Below, piece after piece: positions 6,014-12,209 of a stretch of DNA of 12,209 bases; within the stretch, counting starts at the first letter, position 1; the number at the start of each line of letters is the position of its first letter. The notes below the pieces were generated by a model, which saw nothing but the letters and a program-made list of their open reading frames with translations, did not search any database and was not told the origin of the DNA. Origin of the DNA: an uncultured Collinsella sp. (GTDB taxonomy: Bacteria > Actinomycetota > Coriobacteriia > Coriobacteriales > Coriobacteriaceae); NCBI GenBank assembly GCA_934654765.1, contig CAKUGX010000049.1, positions 1 to 12,209 of the forward strand, written 5' to 3'. The position numbers were made by a program, and so were the translations under genes.

Positions 6014-7525
6014 TTAGTAGCTATCGTACGAATAGTCGGTAGTATCGGTGGGCATCTGACCGTCAGTTGCGGTATCGGCGCCATCCGTGGACTGGGCATC
6101 GGTGCCGTCGGTGGTGTCGGTACCATCGGTGGTGTCGGCACCATCAGAACTTTCACCATTCTCGGAATCAGTCGTCTCCTTCTTGGGAACGGTGATCGTC
6201 ACACGCGCCACGCCCGAGGTCTTGGTATCGTAACGGACCTTTTCGCCGTTCTTGGTAACGGTGACATCGGAAGGCTTGGACGTGGTGATCTCGATCGAGG
6301 ACTCGGGCGTGTACTCCTGCTCAAAGGGGCCAGTCGCCTGGGCACCATAGACCGACTTACCGTCGACCTTGACCTCAATCCAGGCGGTCTTTCCCTTGGC
6401 AACGGAGACCTTGACCTTCGTTACCTCGTTCTCTTCCTTTTTAGCCGTCGTCTTGGTGGCATCCGAATCGGTCGACTCATCCGTCGCCTCATCGGTGTCT
6501 TCGTCCTCGTCGACCGTTTCGGTCTTCTTAGAAGACTTCTTGGTCGTCGTCTTGGTAGCAGTGGGCGTCTCGGGCGTGGTCTCGGGCGTCGAAGATGCGC
6601 AGCCGCGCAGAAGTACCACGATGAGCACGATCAGCAGCAACGCCACGGCACCGATACCGGCGTAGACGATACGCGGATCGAGCCCGTTGTTTTGAGGAGC
6701 ACGGGAACCGCCGCGTCCACGACTGGAACTGCTGCGGCCGCCTCCCTGAGGCATACGACCACGATTGCTATCGGAACGGCCGCGATAGCCACCCTGGCCC
6801 TGAAGGCAGCGCTGACCCGAGCGGGGCGCAAGTTCACCGCGACCTTGATAGCCACGCTGGCCCGCACGCGGAGCCGAAGAGCGCTGGCCATACGGCTGTG
6901 GTTGAGAGCGAAGACGCGGCGTCACCTGCGTGGTGTCGGCGTCCGCATAGCCACCGCGAGAGCGTCCGGTGGAGATACCACGGTGACCGCGATCGGAATA
7001 GCCGCCGTCGCCGTAGCCGGCACGAGGGTCACGCGCCACGCCGCGGGCAGCGGGAAGTGCACGGTCCTCGGGCATCGGCGTACTGCGGAACCGGTCACGC
7101 TGTGAGCGAATCTCCTCGCCCGAACCCGTCTCGGTAATATAACCGGCCTGCTGAGGACGCTGTCCATAGCGGGTCGAACGACCGCCCTGAACCATCAGAA
7201 AGCGCCCGTTATCGACAGAGGAACGCGAATTGACGTAGCCGGCAGCGTCCTGGAAACGACCGCCCTGCTGCGACGTCTCGCGTTCGTATGCCATCAGGTC
7301 GTCAAAGTAGGCATTGACGACCTCACGCGGATTGAGGCCCAAAAAGCGAGCATAGCTCGAAATCATGCCCTGCGCATAGCCACGCGGCGGCATCGAAGCA
7401 AAATTACCGGTCTCGAAAAACTCGATGATCTGCGGCCTGATTTTGATGGTGTTGGCGACCTGCTGAATGGAAAGGCCCATCCGGCGACGCTGCTCGAGCA
7501 GCATGTCACCAAAGCGTGCAGCCAT
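6014..7525 (-). CDS. RodZ-like membrane protein with Arg/Gly-rich linker
   Basis: This 503-residue protein has RodZ architecture. An N-terminal HTH_25-type domain lies at about 5-75 (MLLEQRRRMGLSIQQVANTIKIRPQ, then MPPRGYAQGMISSYARFLGL). A long disordered cytoplasmic linker rich in Arg, Gly, Ser and Gln spans about 105-283 and includes a 15-residue tandem repeat at 218-247. One transmembrane helix is at 286-306, followed by an extracytoplasmic Thr/Glu/Lys/Asp-rich stretch, a small beta domain at about 370-445 (DUF4115-like), and a TDGTDT-repeat tail ending DYSYDSY. In other bacteria RodZ links MreB to the envelope and controls rod shape; mreB is not in the window, so that role is inferred. 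The Arg/Gly-rich linker is much longer than usual. Start ATG 7523-7525 overlaps the ftsK stop codon (TGATG), indicating translational coupling. A related gene precedes pgsA in Bacillus (ymfM). Confidence 0.85.
   Translation of the reverse strand: MAARFGDMLLEQRRRMGLSIQQVANTIKIRPQIIEFFETGNFASMPPRGYAQGMISSYARFLGLNPREVVNAYFDDLMAYERETSQQGGRFQDAAGYVNSRSSVDNGRFLMVQGGRSTRYGQRPQQAGYITETGSGEEIRSQRDRFRSTPMPEDRALPAARGVARDPRAGYGDGGYSDRGHRGISTGRSRGGYADADTTQVTPRLRSQPQPYGQRSSAPRAGQRGYQGRGELAPRSGQRCLQGQGGYRGRSDSNRGRMPQGGGRSSSSRGRGGSRAPQNNGLDPRIVYAGIGAVALLLIVLIVVLLRGCASSTPETTPETPTATKTTTKKSSKKTETVDEDEDTDEATDESTDSDATKTTAKKEENEVTKVKVSVAKGKTAWIEVKVDGKSVYGAQATGPFEQEYTPESSIEITTSKPSDVTVTKNGEKVRYDTKTSGVARVTITVPKKETTDSENGESSDGADTTDGTDTTDGTDAQSTDGADTATDGQMPTDTTDYSYDSY
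6101..6145 (-). repeat. 18-bp tandem repeat in the RodZ-like tail
   Basis: About 2.5 copies of an 18-bp unit (plus strand ggtaccatcggtggtgtc and close variants) begin at 6101, 6119 and 6137. They encode TDGTDT-type hexapeptides in the extracytoplasmic tail. The in-frame unit length is compatible with slippage expansion and contraction without frameshift. Confidence 0.7.
6785..6874 (-). repeat. 15-residue tandem repeat in the RodZ-like linker
   Basis: Residues 218-232 (APRAGQRGYQGRGEL) and 233-247 (APRSGQRCLQGQGGY) are two adjacent copies of a 45-bp unit. Many identical residues use different codons, so the duplication is not recent. Confidence 0.7.
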
Positions 7526-10305
7526 CAGAATCCTCCAAACTCACGATCTTCACGTGCCATCTCGGCGTCGACAGATTTCAGCGCGGCAAGCCCCTCCTCG
7601 TCCAACAGGACCTCGCGCGGCTTGGAACCGTCGGGCGGGCCGACGACACCCTTTTCTTCCAGCATGTCCATAATACGCCCGGCGCGCGCATAGCCAACCT
7701 TCAGACGACGTTGCAGGCCAGATGTGGAGCCCAGCTGCGATTCCACCACAATATGGGCGGCTTCCCAGATAAGCGGGTCGTCATCTTGCGGCTCGGCGAC
7801 TCCGGTGCGGACAATGCCGCCGCCACCAGCCATGGACATGGAAGCGGGCGCCACGGCGGACAGAATCTCCTCGTGGTAGTCGGGCTCGCTTTGCGACTTG
7901 ACGAACTCGACAATCTCGTTGATTTCGTCGTCCGAGACAAAGCAGCCCTGGATACGGCGAGGCTTGCCCCAGTCGACCTTTGAGAACAGCATGTCGCCCA
8001 AACCGGTGAGCTTTTCGGCACCCATCTGGTCGATGATGACGCGCGAGTCGATGCCCGTGGCGACGTTAAAGGCGATGCGGTTGGTGATGTTGGCCTTGAT
8101 GAGGCCCGTCACCACGTTGGAGCTGGGGCGCTGCGTGGCAACGATAAGGTGAATACCGGCGGCACGGCCCAGCTGTGCAATACGCACGATCGAGGCCTCG
8201 ACATCCTTACCTGCGACCATCATCAGGTCAGAGAGCTCGTCAATGATAATGACTAGATAGGGCATCTTTTGCGGCGGGTTGTCGTAATGCTCAAACTCGC
8301 CGGCGGCCTGCTTTTCGTTGTAGGTCGAGATCTTACGCACGTTGAGACGCTCGAAGACCTTCAGGCGACGCTCCATCTCGGACACGGCCCATTGCAGAGC
8401 GCTCGCGGCCTGCTTGGGCTCGGTCACCACGGGCACATAGAGATGCGGCAGACCGTTATAGCCCGCAAGCTCGACGCGCTTGGGGTCGACCATAATCAGG
8501 CGAACGTCCTCGGGAAGGGCGCGCATGAGCAAGGTCGTGATGATGGAATTGATCATCACCGACTTACCAGAACCGGTCGTACCGGCAATAAGCAGGTGGG
8601 GCATCTTGGCGAGATCGGCGACAACCGGAGTGCCCTCGGCATCGCGACCAATGGCTAGCTCGAGCGGACCGCCCTTCACATAGGGCAGAACGTCGCCCAG
8701 GTTGACGTTCTGGCGCTTGCGGTTGGGAATCTCGATGCCCACGAGCGAGGTGCCGGGGATCGGGGCAAAGATACGTACCGACTGGGCAGCGAGCGAAAGC
8801 GCGATATCGTCCTCGAGGCTCGAGATTTTGCTCACACGCTCGCCCTCGCCGGGCTGCAGCTTAAAGGTCGTCACCGTGGGGCCGGCGATCCAGCCGACCA
8901 CGCGGGCACTGCGGCCAAACTCAAGCAAGGTGGATTGCAGTGACTCAGCGGTCTGCTCCAGCTCCTTGTCCGAAGACGCAGCGGAAGCCGACTGCGGGTT
9001 GGCATGCAGGATTTCGAGCGGCGGAAGCTTGAGGCCGTCCTCTTCTTCGCCCTCGTTATCTGCGGCGCCGTCGTCCACTCCCCCATCACGAGCCGCAGCC
9101 GATTCGACAGCACTCGTGGCAGGCGCATCGGCAACCTTGGGATGCTTCAGGAAGTCGGGAATCTGAGGTGCGGCCGAGACGGGATTCACGGCAAACGGCG
9201 GCTCGGACTCGTCGATCTTATCGGAGTCGTCTTCCATCGAAAGCTGGCCGGTTACCTGGCCGCGCTTTGCATGGCGACGCGGCAGCAAAGTTGTCTTTGC
9301 GGTCTCAATCGGAGCCTCGTCGTCCTCGTCATCGCCCTCGGTGAGCTCAATCTCGCTATCGGACCAAGACGGGTCGGTCTCACTCGTATTGAGCTTGGGC
9401 GCGGCCTTGCCCTTCTTGGCATGGCGGTGCGGCAACAGCGTGGTCTTGGCCCGCTCAGCTTCAACCGACTCGGATACGTCGACAAACGGGTCATCGTCCT
9501 CGTCGTCATCGTCCAAAACCGGGTCCACATCGTTGCCCATGACCGTGGTCACGGCAGCATCGGAGCCCTTTTGACGAAGAATGCTCAGGTGTGGACGGGC
9601 AACGCCGGGCACCGACAGGGCTTCGTCGTCACCCCAAGGGCTGGCGTTGACATCGGCACGACGGCGTTCGGCAAAATCTGCCGCACGATCGCGTGCAGAG
9701 CGCAGCACACCACCCACAGAAAAGCCGATGATGACAAAACCAACGACGGCCAGACCCAACAGGACCACCATCGCGATAGGCTTACCCAGGGCATTCTGCA
9801 GCGCACTCGCAATAAACGCACCGATGTAGCCACCCGAGGCGGACAGATTTTGCGGCGTAAACATAAGGTCGCACGAATCGCTCGTGCCCGGCACCATCAG
9901 CGAAAGAATGGAGACGACGGCGATAAAGACCACGGCGCCGCCCGCAACAGAGCGCACGTTGAGCGGCGAGTCCTCACCCAAAAAGAGCGTGGCGGCAAAC
10001 AGCAAGATGACGATCGGCAGCACGTAGGCGCCCAGGCCAAAGCCCAGGTGATAGAACCCGGCAACAGCAGCCGTCACGGGCGCAGTTGCCGGTGAGATAA
10101 CGGCAATGAAGGACGCGATCGCCAAAACGGCAATGACCACGCCGGCGATATCGCGATTGGCCGAAGGCTCGACCAAGGGCTCAAAATCGTCGAAGTCTGC
10201 CTCATGGCCCTTATTGGCACGCAGATGGGAACCGGCACCCTTAGCAGATGCCGGTTGGTTGTTGGCTTTATTGCCTTTGGCGTTTTGTGCAGATCCGCGC
10301 GCCAA
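7525..10305 (-). CDS. ftsK: DNA translocase FtsK/SpoIIIE
   Basis: A hexameric ATP-driven pump at the septum that clears and aligns chromosomal DNA during division. The 926-residue protein has an N-terminal 4-TM domain (helices near 53-71, 90-109, 117-138 and 177-200), an acidic linker at about 201-440, an alpha domain from about 440, and a RecA-like motor with Walker A GTTGSGKS at 575-582 and Walker B IIIDELSDLM (D689, E690), followed by ATQRPSSNVVTGLIKANI. A C-terminal winged-helix gamma domain lies at about 841-902 (LIWEAAHIVVES, QRRLKVGYARAGRIMDMLE), the module that reads polar KOPS/SRS sequences. The linker holds two copies of AKTTLLPxRHAKxG at 286-299 and 336-349. The start is TTG at 10303-10305, with GGAGG 6 nt upstream inside the last rnj codons; one base separates it from the rnj stop codon. 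The stop overlaps the next gene's ATG. Confidence 0.96.
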   Translation of the reverse strand: MARGSAQNAKGNKANNQPASAKGAGSHLRANKGHEADFDDFEPLVEPSANRDIAGVVIAVLAIASFIAVISPATAPVTAAVAGFYHLGFGLGAYVLPIVILLFAATLFLGEDSPLNVRSVAGGAVVFIAVVSILSLMVPGTSDSCDLMFTPQNLSASGGYIGAFIASALQNALGKPIAMVVLLGLAVVGFVIIGFSVGGVLRSARDRAADFAERRRADVNASPWGDDEALSVPGVARPHLSILRQKGSDAAVTTVMGNDVDPVLDDDDEDDDPFVDVSESVEAERAKTTLLPHRHAKKGKAAPKLNTSETDPSWSDSEIELTEGDDEDDEAPIETAKTTLLPRRHAKRGQVTGQLSMEDDSDKIDESEPPFAVNPVSAAPQIPDFLKHPKVADAPATSAVESAAARDGGVDDGAADNEGEEEDGLKLPPLEILHANPQSASAASSDKELEQTAESLQSTLLEFGRSARVVGWIAGPTVTTFKLQPGEGERVSKISSLEDDIALSLAAQSVRIFAPIPGTSLVGIEIPNRKRQNVNLGDVLPYVKGGPLELAIGRDAEGTPVVADLAKMPHLLIAGTTGSGKSVMINSIITTLLMRALPEDVRLIMVDPKRVELAGYNGLPHLYVPVVTEPKQAASALQWAVSEMERRLKVFERLNVRKISTYNEKQAAGEFEHYDNPPQKMPYLVIIIDELSDLMMVAGKDVEASIVRIAQLGRAAGIHLIVATQRPSSNVVTGLIKANITNRIAFNVATGIDSRVIIDQMGAEKLTGLGDMLFSKVDWGKPRRIQGCFVSDDEINEIVEFVKSQSEPDYHEEILSAVAPASMSMAGGGGIVRTGVAEPQDDDPLIWEAAHIVVESQLGSTSGLQRRLKVGYARAGRIMDMLEEKGVVGPPDGSKPREVLLDEEGLAALKSVDAEMAREDREFGGF

Positions 10306-10306
10306 A

Positions 10307-11977
10307 CTAAACCTCCATGACGACCGGGATGATCATCGGACGGGTACGCGTACGGCTCCAAATGAAGTTGGAGAGCGAATCGCGCACGGCCTTACGAATA
10401 GCATCGGAGCCGCTGCTGGTAAAGCTAAACTTGCCCTTCTCGATCGTCTTCATGATGGACGCGGAGGCATCCTCGGAGAATTGATCGTCGATGGCAAACG
10501 AGACGCCGCGACCCGAGAACTCGATAGCCTCGATCTTCTTGTGCTTGAGCGAGACGATAGCAACGGCCGTGACCATACCGTCATTGGCGAGCTTCTGGCG
10601 ATCGCGCAGGACGATGGGGTCGGTATCACCGATACGCAGGCCGTCGACGTAGACGACGCCGGACTCGACGGGCGTACCACGCTTGACGATACCGCCGCGC
10701 ATCTCGAGCGTGTCACCGTTATCGAGGATAAAGATATGATCGTCCTTGAGACCCATCTTGCGGGCCAGCTGGGCATGGGCGCGCAGATGCACGGCCTCGC
10801 CGTGGACCGGCATAAAGTAAGTAGGCTTGGCCATGGCCATCAGAAGCTTGAGCTCCTCCTGGCTACCGTGACCGGAGACGTGGACGAGAGCGCGGTTCTT
10901 ATCCCACACGTCGCAGCCGAGCTTGGCAAGGCTATTGACGACCTGCTGGACGGCTTTCTCATTGCCGGGAACAGGAGTTGCCGAGAGGATAACGGTATCG
11001 CCCTCGTGAATGGAGAGCGTCTTGTGCTCGCCATTGGCCATGCGGGACAGGGCCGACAGCGGCTCGCCCTGCGAACCGGTGCACATGACGACAATCTTAT
11101 CGTCGGGCAGGTTATCAATATCGAAGGCATCGATAATATCGGCATCGTCGATGTTGAGGTAGCCCAGCTCGCGCGCCACGCGGGTGTTAGTGAGCATGGA
11201 GCGACCGGTCACAACGACCTTACGGCCGCACTTGCGGGCGGCATCGCAGATCTGCTGCAGACGATGGATGTGGCTCGAGAACGACGCGACGAACACGCGA
11301 CCCGGGGCGTTCTTGATGGCGTGCAGCAGGTTGGGACCAACCTCTGCCTCGGACTTGGTAAAGCCGGGAACCGTGGCATTGGTGGAGTCGGAAAGCAGCA
11401 GGTCGATGCCCTGCTTGGCAAAGCGGCTGATAGCGGCATAGTCGGGCGTGACACCATCGATGGGCGTCTGGTCAAGCTTAAAGTCACCCGTGTGCATAAC
11501 GGTGCCCTGATTGGTGCGGATGAACACGCCCAGAGCGCCCGGGATGGAGTGCGTCATCGAAAAGAAGTCGAGCGAGATGCCGCCGAGGTTGACATGGCTG
11601 CCGCCCTTGACCTCGCGGAACTTGGGTGCGCGGATGCGGAACTCAGAAAGCTTGCCCTCGATAAAGCCGAGCGTCAGCTTGCTCGAGAAGATGGGCACCT
11701 TGTTGTTGAGGTCCTGCAGCAGGTACGGAAGCGAACCGGTGTGGTCCTCGTGGCCGTGGGTAACGATAATGCCGCGGAGCTTTTCCTCGTTCTCCAGAAC
11801 ATAGGTGTAGTCGGGAAGCACCAGGTCGATACCGGGCTGGGAGTCGTCGGGGAACATGAGGCCAGCGTCGACGAGCACCATGTCGTCGCCGCACTCGAAG
11901 ACCGTCATGTTCTTGCCGATGCCATCAAGGCCGCCGAGCGGGATGATCTTCAAGGGAGATGATTTTTTAGCTGCCAT
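10307..11977 (-). CDS. rnj: Ribonuclease J
   Basis: A metallo-beta-lactamase/beta-CASP nuclease with 5'-to-3' exonuclease and endonuclease activity in RNA processing and decay. The 556-residue product has family length. KIIPLGGLDGIGKNMTVFE opens the fold. The zinc motif HGHEDH covers H74, H76, D78 and H79, with further likely ligands H143 (MTHSIPGALG) and D165 (HTGDFKLD). Beta-CASP motifs include SDSTNATVPGFTKSE, ASFSSHIHR, VVMCTGSQGEP, HVSGHGSQEEL and FMPVHGEAVHL. The C-terminal domain runs to IIPVVMEV. ATG at 11975-11977 is chosen from the conserved N-terminus; GAAAGGAAA lies about 14 nt upstream, rather far. The reading frame stays open upstream to 12073, but that extension lacks family character. 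rnj-ftsK adjacency is common in actinobacteria. Together with rny, the cell has both main Gram-positive mRNA-decay nucleases. Confidence 0.96.
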   Translation of the reverse strand: MAAKKSSPLKIIPLGGLDGIGKNMTVFECGDDMVLVDAGLMFPDDSQPGIDLVLPDYTYVLENEEKLRGIIVTHGHEDHTGSLPYLLQDLNNKVPIFSSKLTLGFIEGKLSEFRIRAPKFREVKGGSHVNLGGISLDFFSMTHSIPGALGVFIRTNQGTVMHTGDFKLDQTPIDGVTPDYAAISRFAKQGIDLLLSDSTNATVPGFTKSEAEVGPNLLHAIKNAPGRVFVASFSSHIHRLQQICDAARKCGRKVVVTGRSMLTNTRVARELGYLNIDDADIIDAFDIDNLPDDKIVVMCTGSQGEPLSALSRMANGEHKTLSIHEGDTVILSATPVPGNEKAVQQVVNSLAKLGCDVWDKNRALVHVSGHGSQEELKLLMAMAKPTYFMPVHGEAVHLRAHAQLARKMGLKDDHIFILDNGDTLEMRGGIVKRGTPVESGVVYVDGLRIGDTDPIVLRDRQKLANDGMVTAVAIVSLKHKKIEAIEFSGRGVSFAIDDQFSEDASASIMKTIEKGKFSFTSSGSDAIRKAVRDSLSNFIWSRTRTRPMIIPVVMEV

Positions 11978-12209
11978 AAGTGAGTGTTGTTTCCTTTCTT
12001 CGAAACGGGTCTGGAACAACCGACGGGGCGCTTCTGGCAAACCGACCGCCGGGAACGTACAAACATGCATCACGGAGTCGACGCATTAACCACAGTATGA
12101 TACCCATTTGCACGAGCACAGACCACCCATGCATTAAAGCCCCATCTGAACCGGTCTATCCCGCCGGTTTCCTGTGGGGCGGGCACTGATGAAGTTTCCT
12201 GCTCTACAG
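11978..12209. other. Non-coding region upstream of rnj
   Basis: These 232 nt hold no supported gene. The right third contains the nested hairpin at 12136-12180. Between it and rnj a possible minus-strand -10 (TATCAT, about 12098-12103) exists, but no good -35 at 16-18 bp is seen, so an rnj promoter here is only tentative. Whether the gene to the right is co-transcribed with rnj cannot be judged because it lies outside the window. Confidence 0.5.
12136..12180 (-). terminator. Nested hairpin with short U-tract; terminator or attenuator
   Basis: In minus-strand RNA, GCCCCA (12180 to 12175) pairs with UGGGGC (12144 to 12139), enclosing AACCGG/CCGGUU (12169-12164 with 12154-12149). UUUAAU follows. 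This would suit the end of the gene to the right, or an attenuator in the rnj leader. CCCGCC (12183-12178) and GGCGGG (12165-12160) can pair instead, excluding both stems. Confidence 0.5.

Noticed and set aside
3990..6017. Plus-strand open frame of 675 codons opposite rimO and yajQ
   Set aside because: It is antisense to two well-identified genes, has no recognisable domain, and its His/Asp/Leu/Gly-rich sequence is the expected mirror of GC-rich codon use. It is a shadow.
6590..6607. Lipobox-like LLRGCASS after the RodZ-like membrane helix
   Set aside because: It is more than 300 residues from the N-terminus, has Arg at the -2 position, and follows a signal-anchor type helix with a large cytoplasmic domain, so lipoprotein processing is not expected.
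10106..11962. Plus-strand open frame of 618 codons opposite rnj and the ftsK start
   Set aside because: Same reason: a mirror of rnj coding sequence with no family motif of its own. Other long plus-strand frames (6-671, 1657-2652, 9004-10095) are shadows too.
11978..12073. N-terminal extension of RNase J to 12073
   Set aside because: The extra 32 residues lack RNase J character, and ATG at 11977 matches the conserved N-terminus and normal family length.

Overview
The window is a conserved housekeeping block. All ten recognisable protein genes lie on the minus strand, so transcription runs from right to left. The order, in transcription direction, is rnj (RNase J) - ftsK - rodZ-like - yajQ - rimO - pgsA - cinA C-terminal domain (pncC type) - recA - recX - rny (RNase Y, cut by the left edge). 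Moderately high GC, the rnj-ftsK and rimO-pgsA-cinA-recA-recX order, the presence of both RNase J and RNase Y, and an acidic-tailed RecA point to an actinobacterium of the class Coriobacteriia, possibly Collinsella or a close relative. The taxon is inferred from gene order and protein character only; no database was searched.

Layout. 11978-12209 is non-coding and holds a strong nested hairpin near the right edge. From 11977 to 2922 seven genes are packed with gaps of 1-27 nt and one stop/start overlap, and look like one long operon: RNase J, the DNA translocase FtsK with a UUG start, a RodZ-like membrane protein coupled to it through TGATG, YajQ, the RimO S12 methylthiotransferase, PgsA, and a stand-alone CinA amidase domain. 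A 10-bp perfect palindrome follows cinA. A 257-nt regulatory gap then holds the recA promoter. Its 17-bp -35/-10 spacer contains a palindromic LexA box, and further upstream are six CCAAA pentamers at 10-12 bp spacing. recA and recX are 11 nt apart. A hairpin with a U-tract follows recX and directly abuts a promoter with a perfect -35 for rny. The rny leader carries an 11-bp hairpin capped by a GUAA tetraloop.

Functionally the block joins RNA turnover (RNase J, RNase Y), chromosome segregation and cell shape (FtsK, RodZ-like), membrane phospholipid synthesis (PgsA), ribosome modification (RimO), NAD-related salvage (CinA domain) and SOS recombination (RecA, RecX). I see no mobile element, CRISPR array, tRNA or rRNA. 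The less ordinary signals are the helically spaced repeats upstream of recA, a duplicated short peptide in the FtsK linker with diverged codons, the Arg/Gly-rich cytoplasmic linker of the RodZ-like protein, and the structured leaders of rny and perhaps rnj.
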